NCBI RefSeq assembly: GCF_029697505.1
Contig: NZ_JARJEF010000003.1
Location: 370,939-434,938 of the forward strand
DNA from: Pseudophaeobacter profundi
Lineage (GTDB): Bacteria > Pseudomonadota > Alphaproteobacteria > Rhodobacterales > Rhodobacteraceae
Length of the DNA: 64,000 nucleotides
Direction: 5' to 3'
Both the position numbers and the translations under genes were made by a program. Shown piece after piece: positions 44,123 through 52,884 of the stretch; the first letter of the stretch is position 1, and every line of letters begins with the position of its first letter. The notes below the pieces were generated by a model. That model did not search any database, was not told the origin of the DNA, and worked only from the letters and a program-made list of their open reading frames with translations.

Positions 44123-45199
44123 ATGTTCTATCGCGAAGCCGGAGACTTCAAAGTCTCTTATGAACAGGACAGCCAGACCTTCCCGATCAAGTTTGATCGC
44201 TATCGGTATTACTTTGTGCTGTTCATTGCCTTTCTGGTCATTCCCTTCACCATCAATGACTATTGGGCCAGCGCCATTCTGCTGCCATTTCTGATCTATT
44301 CGATCGCGGCGATCGGGCTCAACATTCTGGTGGGCTATTGTGGTCAGGTCAGTCTGGGCACCGGTGGGTTCATGGCGGTGGGCGCCTATGCCTGCTACAA
44401 GCTGATGACCACCTTTCCCGAGGTGAGCATGTTCATTCACGTGCTGCTGGCGGGTGGGATCACCGGGGTGGTCTGCGTGTTGTTTGGTCTGCCAAGTCTG
44501 CGGATCAAGGGCTTTTACTTGGCGGTGGCCACATTGGCGGCGCAGTTTTTCCTGGTCTGGTTGTTCAACCGGGTGCCGTGGTTCTACAACTACTCTGCTT
44601 CTGGTCAGATCAACGCCCCCGAGCGGGAAGCCTTTGGCATCCTGATCACTGGCCCGAATGCACCGGCATGGGCGACCTACCTGTTCTGCCTGATTTTCCT
44701 GACCTTTTGTGCCCTTGTGGCCCGCAACCTGACCCGCGGCATGGTCGGCCGTAGCTGGATGGCAATCCGGGACATGGACATTGCGGCGGAAATCATTGGG
44801 GTAAACCCGCTGAAAGCCAAGCTGACGGCCTTTGCTGTCTCTGGCTTCTTTATCGGCATCTCCGGCGCGCTGTTCTTTGCACTCTACCTCGGCGCGGTCG
44901 AAGTGGGCGAGGCCTTTGGCATTACCAAGTCGTTTCAGGTGTTGTTCATGGTGATCATCGGCGGCCTTGGCTCGATCTTTGGTTCCTTTGCTGGCGCGGC
45001 CTTTCTGGTGCTGCTGCCGGTGATCCTGAAAGTGGTCGGCGTTGATGTGCTGGGCTGGCCCACGGATATCGTGGCGCATTTCCAGCTGGTGATCGTGGGG
45101 GCGCTGATCGTGTTCTTCCTGATCGTTGAACCACATGGGCTGGCGCAGCTCTGGCGGGTTGCCAAGGAAAAATTGAGACTGTGGCCCTTCCCGCACTAA
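44123..45199 (+). CDS. Liv-type ABC transporter permease (LivM-like)
   Basis: 358 residues, about nine membrane helices. LivM features: GLNILVGYCGQVSLGTGGFMAVGAY (in parts), LRIKGFYLAVATLAAQFF and the coupling loop RNLTRGMVGRSWMAIRDMDI with AEIIGVNPLKAKLTAFAVS. A polar N-terminal stretch of about 25 residues precedes helix 1. It follows the small membrane protein gene by three bases. Confidence 0.94.
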   Translation: MFYREAGDFKVSYEQDSQTFPIKFDRYRYYFVLFIAFLVIPFTINDYWASAILLPFLIYSIAAIGLNILVGYCGQVSLGTGGFMAVGAYACYKLMTTFPEVSMFIHVLLAGGITGVVCVLFGLPSLRIKGFYLAVATLAAQFFLVWLFNRVPWFYNYSASGQINAPEREAFGILITGPNAPAWATYLFCLIFLTFCALVARNLTRGMVGRSWMAIRDMDIAAEIIGVNPLKAKLTAFAVSGFFIGISGALFFALYLGAVEVGEAFGITKSFQVLFMVIIGGLGSIFGSFAGAAFLVLLPVILKVVGVDVLGWPTDIVAHFQLVIVGALIVFFLIVEPHGLAQLWRVAKEKLRLWPFPH

Positions 45200-45297
45200 G
45201 CGGTAAGGTCCCTACACGACCGGTGGGAACAAAGACAAAATTCAAACCCGCCGACCCAAGACGACAATCGGATGAGACCAAGGGAGGATGTAAACCG

Positions 45298-46581
45298 ATG
45301 AAAATGAAGTTGACCACTCTGGCGCTGGGCGCTTTGATGGCGGCAGGCCCTGCTATGGCGGACCTGGTGTTCCCATCACTGAGCTATCGTACCGGACCCT
45401 ATGCTGCGGGCGGTATCCCGTTTGCAGATGGCTATGCCGACTATTTCACCCTCGTCAATGAACGTGACGGTGGCATCGGTGGTGTGAAAACACGGCTGAT
45501 CGAATGTGAGACCGGCTATAACACCGAAAAAGGTGTTGAATGCTACGAATCCACCAAAGGCGAAGGCGCCCTGGTCTATCAACCCTTGTCGACCGGGATC
45601 ACCTATCAGCTGATTCCCAAAACCGCAGCTGACGGTATCCCGCTTCATACCATGGGCTATGGCCGGACCTCGGCTGCCAATGGCGAAGTCTTTGGCAATG
45701 TCTTCAACTACCCTGCCAACTACTGGGATGGCGCCTCGGGTATCATCAACTACCTGCTGGACGAAAACGGTGGTGATCTGAAAGGCAAGAAGATCGCCCT
45801 GGTTTTCCACAACTCTGCCTACGGCAAAGAGCCGATCCGCACCCTGGAAGAGCTGTCGGCCAAGCATGGTTTTGAACTGACCACACTGCCCGTTGACCAC
45901 CCCGGTCAGGAGCAGAAATCCCAGTGGCTTCAGATCCGCCGCGAGCGTCCTGACTTTGTCCTGATGTGGGGCTGGGGCGTGATGAACCAGGTTGCCATTC
46001 AGGAAGCCGCGAACATCCGCTTTCCAATGGAAAACTTCATTGGTGTCTGGTGGTCTGGTGCCGAACATGACGTGATGCCTGCTGGCGATGCGGCAGATGG
46101 GTACAAGGCTGTGACCTTCCACAATGTTGGCCGTGACTTCCCGGTGTTTGACGATATTCAGAAATATGTTGTCGACAAGGGCCTGGCAGCAGGCGCGGGC
46201 GATCAGATCGGCAACGTTCTGTATAACCGTGGTCTGTACGCTGCGATGCTGGCAGTCGAGGCTGCCAAGACTGCGCAGGAAATGCACGGTACCGCCGACA
46301 TCACGCCTGCGATGATGCGCGATGGTATGGAAGCCCTGGAAATGCCCGAGGCCCGCATGGCCGCGCTTGGCATGCGCTACTTTGGCCCAGCCTTCAACGT
46401 GAGCTGCGAAAACCACGGCGGCCCCGGCCTTGTTGGTGTGACCCAGTGGGACGCATCGTCCAAAACCTGGAGCTTGATTGCCGATTTCCAGAAGACCGAC
46501 AGCGATGTGATCAAGCCGCTGATCGACGCAGATTCGGCTTCCTATGCGTCTGAAAACGGTATCGAGCCTCGGTGCCAGTAA
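45298..46581 (+). CDS. Liv-type ABC transporter substrate-binding protein
   Basis: 427 residues with a signal peptide (MKMKLTTLALGALMAAGPAMA, cut at about 21), so periplasmic. Type 1 binding fold (Peripla_BP_6 family): LSYRTGPYAAGGIPFADGYADYF (in parts), then KIALVFHNSAYGKEPIRTLEEL and FVLMWGWGVMNQVAIQEA. The same sub-family usually occurs beside acyl-CoA ligases, and its ligand is not established. The GGGAGGA site fixes the start; the open frame upstream overlaps the LivM-like end. A terminator hairpin follows the stop. Confidence 0.92.
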   Translation: MKMKLTTLALGALMAAGPAMADLVFPSLSYRTGPYAAGGIPFADGYADYFTLVNERDGGIGGVKTRLIECETGYNTEKGVECYESTKGEGALVYQPLSTGITYQLIPKTAADGIPLHTMGYGRTSAANGEVFGNVFNYPANYWDGASGIINYLLDENGGDLKGKKIALVFHNSAYGKEPIRTLEELSAKHGFELTTLPVDHPGQEQKSQWLQIRRERPDFVLMWGWGVMNQVAIQEAANIRFPMENFIGVWWSGAEHDVMPAGDAADGYKAVTFHNVGRDFPVFDDIQKYVVDKGLAAGAGDQIGNVLYNRGLYAAMLAVEAAKTAQEMHGTADITPAMMRDGMEALEMPEARMAALGMRYFGPAFNVSCENHGGPGLVGVTQWDASSKTWSLIADFQKTDSDVIKPLIDADSASYASENGIEPRCQ

Positions 46582-46589
46582 ACCCTTCT

Positions 46590-46622
46590 CCGATCCCACA
46601 TTCCCGTGGGGTCGGGCTTTAA
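46590..46622 (+). terminator. hairpin after the binding-protein gene, likely attenuating
   Basis: Stem CCGATCCCAC / GTGGGGTCGG (46590-46599 and 46606-46615, one wobble pair), then GCTTTAAT. The T run is short, so read-through into the LivF-like gene is likely. That pattern would give more binding protein than ATPase. Confidence 0.65.
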
Positions 46623-46712
46623 TCCGGTGCGGCGGCTGCGCTGCCGCACCACCCCGAACAGACCCGGATGCGCCAAATACACAGCGCCCTGGACCGCATG
46701 AGGATAACTTTG

Positions 46713-47549
46713 ATGCTGGATGCAGCCAACACCACTGATGTGCAGGCCGAGACCCTGCTAGAGATCAACAATGTCGAGGTGATCTACAATCACGTGATCC
46801 TGGTTCTGAAAGGCGTCAGCCTCAATGTGCCAAAGGGTGGTATCACCGCGCTTTTGGGGGGCAACGGGGCTGGCAAGACCACGACGCTGAAGGCGATTTC
46901 CAACCTGCTGCGCTCAGAGCGCGGCGAGGTGACAAAGGGATCGGTGAAATACCGTGGCAAAACGGTTCACAATGCGGACCCCGCCGATCTGGTGCGCAAT
47001 GGCGTGATCCAGGTGATGGAGGGGCGCCATTGTTTTGAACACCTGACGGTCGAAGAAAACCTGCTGACCGGCGCCTATACCCGCTCTGACGCTGGGGCCA
47101 CCATTCAGCAAGACCTTGAGATGGTGTACAATTATTTCCCCCGGCTGAAAGAGCGCCGCAAAAGCCAGGCGGGCTATACCTCTGGTGGGGAACAACAGAT
47201 GGTGGCCATGGGCCGCGCCCTGATGAGCCGCCCTGAAACCATCCTGCTGGACGAACCCTCGATGGGGTTGGCACCGCAGCTGGTGGAACAGATCTTTGAG
47301 ATTGTCAAAACAATCAACGAACAAGAGGGCGTGACCTTCCTCTTGGCTGAACAGAACACCAATGTAGCGCTGCGCTATGCCCATTACGGCTATATTCTTG
47401 AATCTGGCCGGGTGGTGATGGATGGCCCTGCTGCTGAACTGCGCGAAAACCCCGATGTAAAGGAATTCTACCTTGGGATGTCGGACGAGGGCCGCAAGAG
47501 CTTCCGTGATGTGCGGTCTTACCGCCGCCGCAAGCGGTGGCTGAGCTAA
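46713..47549 (+). CDS. Liv-type ABC transporter ATP-binding protein (LivF-like)
   Basis: 278 residues. Walker A GGNGAGKTT, signature YTSGGEQQMVAMGRALMSRP, Walker B ILLDEPSMGLAP and the switch region LLAEQNTNVALRYAHYGYIL. The start MLDAANTTD has a GAGGA site 8 bases upstream; an earlier ATG (46698) overlaps that site and is less likely. It forms the ATPase pair with the LivG-like protein. The C-terminus ends in an unusual basic tail (RSYRRRKRWLS). Confidence 0.93.
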   Translation: MLDAANTTDVQAETLLEINNVEVIYNHVILVLKGVSLNVPKGGITALLGGNGAGKTTTLKAISNLLRSERGEVTKGSVKYRGKTVHNADPADLVRNGVIQVMEGRHCFEHLTVEENLLTGAYTRSDAGATIQQDLEMVYNYFPRLKERRKSQAGYTSGGEQQMVAMGRALMSRPETILLDEPSMGLAPQLVEQIFEIVKTINEQEGVTFLLAEQNTNVALRYAHYGYILESGRVVMDGPAAELRENPDVKEFYLGMSDEGRKSFRDVRSYRRRKRWLS

Positions 47550-47567
47550 GGGAGGGATGGTGAGACT

Positions 47568-48785
47568 ATGACCAATTATGACAGCTTGGAAACGCGTTCC
47601 GACGACCAGCGCGCCGGCGACCTTGCCACCGCCTTGCCAAGGCAGATTGCCCTGGCCCAAACGGCAGCTGGCTATGCGGGCAGCCTGAAAGATATTGATG
47701 CGCGCGCCATTACCTCGGCTGCCGATCTGGCCGCCCTGCCGGTGCTGCGCAAATCCGACCTCAGCAAAGCGCAGGGGGGCAATGCCCCCTTTGGGGGCTT
47801 TACCGTGAAACCTGCCACCGGGTTTGCCCATATCTTTCAGTCGCCTGGCCCGATCTATGAACCGGGCGGGGTGGATCACGACTGGTGGCGCATGGGGCGT
47901 TTCCTACATGCGGTTGGCATCGGTCCGGGGGATGTGGTGCAAAACTGCTTTGGCTACCATCTGACGCCTGCGGGCATGATCTTTGAAAGTGGCGCCCGCG
48001 CCGTTGGGGCAACCGTGCTGCCTGCCGGCACCGGCCAGACCGAACTTCAGGTGACTGCCGCACGTGATGTGGGGGCGACGGCCTATGCGGGCACTCCGGA
48101 TTATCTGAAGGTGATCCTGGATAAGGCCGATGCCATGGGCGTGACGCTTGGCTTTACCAAAGCCGCTGTCGGTGGTGGCGCGTTGTTCCCGTCGCTGCGC
48201 CAGGAATATGCTGATCGCGGCATCACCTGCCTGCAGAGCTACGCCACTGCGGATCTGGGCAATGTCGCCTATGAGAGCGCCGCAATGGAGGGCATGATTG
48301 TCGATGAGATGGTCATTGTCGAAATCGTCACCCCTGGCACCGGGACGCCCGTTGCCCCTGGCGAAGTGGGCGAGGTCGTCGTGACAACGCTGAACCCAGA
48401 TTATCCGCTGATCCGTTTTGCGACGGGTGATCTTTCGGCGGTCCTGCCTGGGGTTTCTCCCTGTGGGCGGACCAATATGCGGATCAAGGGCTGGATGGGC
48501 CGCGCCGATCAGACAACCAAGATCAAGGGCATGTTTGTGCGGCCAGAACAGGTTGCCGCACTGGTCGATAAACATGACGAAATCGTCAAGGCACGTGTCA
48601 TTGCTGCCCGAGATGGTGAAATGGACACCATGACGGTGCAGATCGAGGCCAGTGCTGGCGATGAAATCAGCTTTGGCAAATCGGTGATCGAGGTTCTGAA
48701 ACTCAAGGGCCGTATTGAAGTCGTCTCGCCCGGTGCCCTGCCCAAGGATGGCGTGGTGATCGAGGACCAGCGCAGCTACGACTAG
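47568..48785 (+). CDS. phenylacetate-CoA ligase-like AMP-binding protein with altered P-loop
   Basis: 405 residues with the PaaK-type architecture: DLAALPVLRKSDL near 54-66 and, in the second half, PLIRFATGDLSAVLPG, RIKGWMGRADQTTKIKGMFVRPEQV. Where PaaK has the phosphate loop SSGTTG, this protein has QSPGPIYEPG (about 91-100), so adenylation may be altered or the loop may differ in this sub-family. It is the last gene of the Liv-type operon, 19 bases after the LivF-like gene with a GGGAGG site, and just before the operon terminator. Substrate unknown. Confidence 0.87.
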   Translation: MTNYDSLETRSDDQRAGDLATALPRQIALAQTAAGYAGSLKDIDARAITSAADLAALPVLRKSDLSKAQGGNAPFGGFTVKPATGFAHIFQSPGPIYEPGGVDHDWWRMGRFLHAVGIGPGDVVQNCFGYHLTPAGMIFESGARAVGATVLPAGTGQTELQVTAARDVGATAYAGTPDYLKVILDKADAMGVTLGFTKAAVGGGALFPSLRQEYADRGITCLQSYATADLGNVAYESAAMEGMIVDEMVIVEIVTPGTGTPVAPGEVGEVVVTTLNPDYPLIRFATGDLSAVLPGVSPCGRTNMRIKGWMGRADQTTKIKGMFVRPEQVAALVDKHDEIVKARVIAARDGEMDTMTVQIEASAGDEISFGKSVIEVLKLKGRIEVVSPGALPKDGVVIEDQRSYD

Positions 48786-48810
48786 GCGGCGCGCAAAGCT
48801 TGCTCTGTTT

Positions 48811-48850
48811 ATCCCTCCAGGTGGTCTGCCGACCCTTGGGGGGATTTTTT
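48811..48850 (+). terminator. terminator of the Liv-type operon
   Basis: Stem ATCCCTCCA / TGGGGGGAT (48811-48819 and 48837-48845, one wobble pair) followed by TTTTT. It lies 26 bases past the last ligase-like gene. Confidence 0.88.
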
Positions 48851-48969
48851 CGTCCCTCTCCATCTGAAGGGCCAGTTCCTGCTGGAAGAACATTGGTTTC
48901 CGGCTGGAGTTTCTGACCAAAATAATCGCATAAGAGGGGACGCGCAAAATCAGACCAAGAGCGGACCGC

Positions 48970-50649
48970 ATGACTGCCGTGAAAGAGACCAAAGACTACG
49001 CCCCGCAGGGCAATCGCCGTGGGCGACACGCCGGAACCAGAGTGTTCTCTATTCTGGCCTGGTGCGTTGCATTGGCCTGTATCCTACCGATGGTTGCGGT
49101 GGCGGTGGCGGCGCTGACTGGCGGCACAGATACCATCCTGCATCTGTTGGACACGGTGCTGCCGCGCTATGCGCTGACCACTGTCGGGCTGGTGATTCTG
49201 GTCTCGGTTGGGACCCTGGCCATCGGGGTGGGGGCGGCCTGGCTGGTGACCATGACACGGTTCCCCGGCGTGCGGATATTTGAGATCGCGCTGATCCTGC
49301 CGCTGGCCTTTCCGGCCTATGTGCTGGCCTATGCCTATACTTTCATTCTGGATCATCCCGGCATCGTGCAGACGACGCTGCGCGCGGTGACGGGATGGGG
49401 GCCACGCGATTACTGGTTCCCGGAAATCCGATCGCTTGGCGGGGCGGCAGCGATGCTGGTGCTGGTGCTTTACCCCTATGTCTATCTGCTGGCGCGGGCT
49501 GCATTCTTACAACAAAGCGGTGGTGCCTTTCTGGCGGCCAGGGCGCTTGGGAAAAGCGCCTTTCAGGCCTTTTGGCTGGTCAGCCTGCCGATGGCGCGCC
49601 CGGCGATTGCCACGGGGGTCTTGCTGACGGTGATGGAGACCATCGCGGATTTTGGCACCGTGTCCTATTTTGGCGTCCAGACCTTTGCTACCGGGATCTA
49701 CACCAGCTGGTTTTCCATGGGGGATCGGGCCGGAGCGGCGCAGCTGGCGCTGTGCCTGCTATGTCTTGCCCTGGTTCTGGCGGTGATCGAACGGTCCACC
49801 CGCGGCAAGGCGCGCTATCATCAGGCGGGCAAGCAACATGCACCGATGCCACCAGCTGACCTGAAGGGCGGACAGGCGTTTTTTGCCTGGATCCTCTGTG
49901 CCCTGCCGGTTTGTTTTGGCTTTTTGCTGCCGCTGATCATCCTGTTCAACATGGGGCTGCAGTCAGAGCAGAACCTGTTCAGCAGCCGCTATATCGGTTT
50001 CCTGCAAAATTCGCTGTTGCTGGCGACGCTGGCGGCGCTGTTGACGGTCATGGCGGCAATCTGCCTTGGGTTTTATCAACGGCTGCGTCCGGGGCGCAGC
50101 TCGGCGCTGGCGGCCTATATGTCGCGCTTGGGCTATGCGGTGCCTGGTGGGGTGATCGCGGTGGGGCTGATGGTCCCCTTTGCGGCCTTTGACAATGCTT
50201 TGGACGCCTGGATGCGGGCCAATTTTGAGATCCGCACGGGGCTGCTGATTTCGGGGTCAATCTGGTTGCTGGTCGGGGCCTATATGGTGCGCTTTCTGGC
50301 GGCGGCGCTTGGCGCTTATGAAAGCGGGCAATCCACTGTGCATGCCAATATGGATTCGGCGGCGCGCTCTCTGGGGCAGGGGCCGCTGGGCATGTTGCGC
50401 CGCGTGCATCTGCCGCTTCTCACCCCGAGCCTGCTGACAGCGCTGCTGATCGTGTTTGTCGATGTGATGAAAGAGCTGCCCGCCACCTTGATCATGCGCC
50501 CTTTCAACTATGACACGCTGGCAGTGCAGGCGTACCGGCTTGCCTCGGATGAGCGACTGGAGGGGGCGGCGGTGCCCTCGCTGGTGATCATGGCAGTGGG
50601 GCTGCTGCCAGTGATTCTGATCTGTCGCCAAGTGGACCGGCGCCGCTAG
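48970..50649 (+). CDS. ferric iron ABC transporter permease (FbpB/AfuB-like)
   Basis: 559 residues, about twelve membrane helices in two homologous halves, the typical FbpB-type fused permease. Each half has a coupling motif: AARALGKSAFQAFWLVSLPMARPAI and SAARSLGQGPLGMLRRVHLPLLTPS (given in part). FDVMKELPATLIMRPFN near the end is a family hallmark. The partner binding protein lies 1.7 kb away on the opposite strand; no ATPase gene of this type is in the window. Confidence 0.92.
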   Translation: MTAVKETKDYAPQGNRRGRHAGTRVFSILAWCVALACILPMVAVAVAALTGGTDTILHLLDTVLPRYALTTVGLVILVSVGTLAIGVGAAWLVTMTRFPGVRIFEIALILPLAFPAYVLAYAYTFILDHPGIVQTTLRAVTGWGPRDYWFPEIRSLGGAAAMLVLVLYPYVYLLARAAFLQQSGGAFLAARALGKSAFQAFWLVSLPMARPAIATGVLLTVMETIADFGTVSYFGVQTFATGIYTSWFSMGDRAGAAQLALCLLCLALVLAVIERSTRGKARYHQAGKQHAPMPPADLKGGQAFFAWILCALPVCFGFLLPLIILFNMGLQSEQNLFSSRYIGFLQNSLLLATLAALLTVMAAICLGFYQRLRPGRSSALAAYMSRLGYAVPGGVIAVGLMVPFAAFDNALDAWMRANFEIRTGLLISGSIWLLVGAYMVRFLAAALGAYESGQSTVHANMDSAARSLGQGPLGMLRRVHLPLLTPSLLTALLIVFVDVMKELPATLIMRPFNYDTLAVQAYRLASDERLEGAAVPSLVIMAVGLLPVILICRQVDRRR

Positions 50650-50674
50650 CCTATGGTGCCTGCCGGTCGCGGCG

Positions 50675-51217
50675 CTATGTGAGCGCTTTGTACAGGTAGG
50701 TGGTGGCCTCATAGATCTCGGCGCTGGGGTGGCGGCAAAATCCTGGCACTGAACCAGCCACGCGGTAGCCCAGGCTTTCATAGAGCCGCTGTGACGGATC
50801 GCCCGAACGAGTATCAAGCACCAGCAATGTCTTGCCCAATTGGCGGGCCTCGGCTTCGAGCGTCAGCATCAGGCTGCGCCCCAATCCGGCGCGGCGCGCC
50901 CTTGGATGTACCAGCAATTTGGCCACATCGGCGCGGTGGGGCTGGTTGGCAGGCATCGCCAGCGAGAGCTGCACCGTCCCCACCAAGACATCATCTTGCA
51001 CAAAGGCGCCAAACAGCCGGACGTCGCCGCGCTGGACCGCCGGAAAGACACGGTTGTTCCAAAAGGCCGCCGCATCGTCCGCTGTAAAGGGCAGGATGAA
51101 GCCGACGCTGGCACCGGCTTCGACGGTGGTCACCAGAATATCACTGAGAGCGGGGCAGTGTTGCGCAAGCTCGGGGGCGGTCAGCTGGCGGATCGTCGGC
51201 ACGGGTTGGGGTGTCAT
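50675..51217 (-). CDS. GNAT family N-acetyltransferase
   Basis: 180 residues with one GNAT fold: VGTVQLSLAMPANQPHRADVAKLLVH (in part), the acetyl-CoA loop ARRAGLGRSLMLTLEAEA, then LLVLDTRSGDPSQRLYESLGYR. Substrate unknown. Start MTPQPVPTIRQL has a weak GGAGC site; 12 further codons upstream are open. It lies between the iron permease (convergent) and binding-protein genes. Confidence 0.9.
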   Translation of the reverse strand: MTPQPVPTIRQLTAPELAQHCPALSDILVTTVEAGASVGFILPFTADDAAAFWNNRVFPAVQRGDVRLFGAFVQDDVLVGTVQLSLAMPANQPHRADVAKLLVHPRARRAGLGRSLMLTLEAEARQLGKTLLVLDTRSGDPSQRLYESLGYRVAGSVPGFCRHPSAEIYEATTYLYKALT

Positions 51218-51285
51218 CTCTAGCTCCGGTGGCGAATACGGGCAGAGTGGCAAACCGATGCTGAAAAGGAAATGTCAGACGCAGA

Positions 51286-51311
51286 AAAGGCGCAGGTTTC
51301 CCCGCGCCTTT
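51286..51311 (-). terminator. terminator after the iron-binding protein gene
   Basis: Stem AAAGGCGC / GCGCCTTT (51286-51293 and 51304-51311) with A-rich sequence before and T-rich after, so it may work in both directions. It lies 34 bases past the binding-protein stop on the minus strand. Confidence 0.75.
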
Positions 51312-51344
51312 GCCTAATTTTTCAGCAGATCAGAGGGGGCAGGA

Positions 51345-52361
51345 TTATTCCCAGCCCGCCGCATCAAAGATCTTTTGCGCTTCGGGGATGTTCTTGGCCA
51401 CCTCCGACAGGTTCACATCATCAGGCTTGAAATGCCCCAGTGCAGCGATGCTTGGCGCCAGGCCAATACCGGGCACGGCAGGGAATTCATCGTTGCCAGC
51501 CGAGAAGTACTGCTGCGCCTGTTCAGAGGCGAGATATTCCAGGAACTTGATCGCGTTGTCGCGATTTGGCGCATGGGCAGCAACGCCGCCACCGGACAGG
51601 TTCATATGCGCGCCTTCGGCGTCCTGCGAGGGAAAGATCCAGCCGATCATGTCGCGGTCTGCCGACAGGCCCTTGACCTCTTTGCGGATGGAACGGGCAA
51701 AATAGTAGCTGTTGGCGACCGAAATTTCACATTCGCCCGAGACAATGCCGCGCAGCTGATCGGTATCGCCGCCTTGTGGGGCGCGCGCCATATTGGCAAC
51801 CACGCCTTCAGCCCAGTCCTTGGCAACCTCGGCACCGTGGTGGGTGATGATCGAGGCCAGCAGCGTCTGGTTATAGGTGTTCGAGGAAGACCGGATGCAG
51901 ACCAGGCCTTTGTAGGCAGGGTCGGCCAGATCTAGATAGGTGCGCGGCGGGTTTGCCACATCTGCCTTGTCGTAGAAAATGATGCGGGCACGCTGGGAAA
52001 AACCAAACCACTGGTTGTCGGCGTCTTGCAGGTAACCGGGCACGCTGGTTTCCAGAACATCGCTGTCGATGCTTTGCAAAACGCCTGCGTTTTTGGCACG
52101 GGCCAGACGCGATGTATCGACGGTCAGCAGGATATCAGCGGGCGAGTTGACGCCTTCCGCAGTCATGCGGGCGATCAGCTCGTCTGCCTTGCCTTCGATC
52201 CGGTTGATGGTGATGCCGGTGGCCTCTTCGAAATCAGAATAGAGGCGCTCGTCGGTGTCGTAGTGACGCGACGAATACAGGTTTACTTCGCCTTCGGCAG
52301 CGGCCGAGGTCGCAAGAGTTGCAGCAAGGGTCCCTGCGAGAATGGTGGTGGCTTTCAACAT
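51345..52361 (-). CDS. ferric iron ABC transporter substrate-binding protein (FbpA/FutA-like)
   Basis: 338 residues with a signal peptide (MLKATTILAGTLAATLATSAAA), so periplasmic. FbpA-type features: VNLYSSRHYDTDERLYSDFEEATGI (in parts) with a tyrosine-containing N-terminal ligand region, LVCIRSSSNTYNQTLLASII and ISVANSYYFARSI with the twin tyrosines that bind iron. Partner of the permease at 48970-50649. A palindrome lies upstream of its start. Confidence 0.93.
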   Translation of the reverse strand: MLKATTILAGTLAATLATSAAAEGEVNLYSSRHYDTDERLYSDFEEATGITINRIEGKADELIARMTAEGVNSPADILLTVDTSRLARAKNAGVLQSIDSDVLETSVPGYLQDADNQWFGFSQRARIIFYDKADVANPPRTYLDLADPAYKGLVCIRSSSNTYNQTLLASIITHHGAEVAKDWAEGVVANMARAPQGGDTDQLRGIVSGECEISVANSYYFARSIRKEVKGLSADRDMIGWIFPSQDAEGAHMNLSGGGVAAHAPNRDNAIKFLEYLASEQAQQYFSAGNDEFPAVPGIGLAPSIAALGHFKPDDVNLSEVAKNIPEAQKIFDAAGWE

Positions 52362-52394
52362 AGCGAGTGTGATCTCCAGATTGACGTCATTTTC

Positions 52395-52409
52395 TGACTT
52401 ATTTAGTCG
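52395..52409 (-). promoter_or_regulatory. palindrome upstream of the ferric-iron binding protein gene
   Basis: TGACT-TATTT-AGTCG (52395-52409) holds the inverted repeat GACT-N5-AGTC in an AT-rich stretch 34 bases before the start codon. Its shape is like iron-responsive operators described for alphaproteobacteria (Iron-Rhodo or RirA/IscR type boxes), but I cannot confirm the exact consensus. Position fits a repressor site overlapping the promoter. Confidence 0.45.
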
Positions 52410-52551
52410 AATATAGAAAAAACCACTGAAGGGAAATAGAAACCTACTAAAACCATCGGAAAAAACTCACCCTCAATTCCGCACCAGTCCAGACAGGCCC
52501 GAGCATTCCAAAACCCGGTGGGCAGTTGCATCCGCACGGGGGTGTAAACGC

Positions 52552-52583
52552 AAAAAGACCGCACCCGAAGATGCGGTCTTTTT
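52552..52583 (-). terminator. terminator of rpmJ
   Basis: A perfect 12-bp stem AAAAAGACCGCA / TGCGGTCTTTTT (52552-52563 and 52572-52583) with an 8-base loop and T runs on both strands. It lies just past the rpmJ stop. Confidence 0.93.
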
Positions 52584-52603
52584 AACAAAGCGAGATCTTA
52601 GTC

Positions 52604-52729
52604 TCAGCCCTGGCGTGCTTTGAAACGCGGCTGTGTCTTGTTGATCACATATACGCGGCCCTTGCGACGCACAATGCGGCAATCACGGTGCCGGTTCTTG
52701 AGCGAGCGGAGCGAGTTCTTGACTTTCAT
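52604..52729 (-). CDS. rpmJ: 50S ribosomal protein L36 (C-minus type)
   Basis: 41 residues: [20 protein letters not shown], then [20 protein letters not shown] and G. It is the longer form without the four zinc ligands (only one cysteine), common in alphaproteobacteria. A GGAG site is 7 bases from ATG 52727-52729, so the earlier in-frame ATG two codons upstream is unlikely. The longer open frame around it covers the tRNA gene and is not coding. Confidence 0.95.
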   Translation of the reverse strand: MKVKNSLRSLKNRHRDCRIVRRKGRVYVINKTQPRFKARQG

Positions 52730-52809
52730 AGTCATTCTCCTGTTCTGCGGCGCGAACCAGCGCCTGGGTTTGCGGGCGTTCCGGCCGAATGGCCAAAACA
52801 ATGAATTCA

Positions 52810-52884
52810 TGGTGGGCACTACAAGGTTCGAACTTGTGACCCCTTCGATGTCAACGAAGTGCTCTACCGCTGAGCTAAGCGCCC
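52810..52884 (-). tRNA. tRNA-Val (anticodon GAC)
   Basis: 75 bases including an encoded CCA. Minus strand: acceptor GGGCGCT pairs with AGTGCCC (one G-T wobble), discriminator A; D arm AGCTCAGCGGTAGAGC; anticodon arm CTTCG-TTGACAT-CGAAG with GAC at the centre; T arm ACAAG-TTCGAAC-CTTGT. All four arms fold. GAC reads GUC and GUU valine codons. It lies 80 bases upstream of rpmJ on the same strand. Confidence 0.96.
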
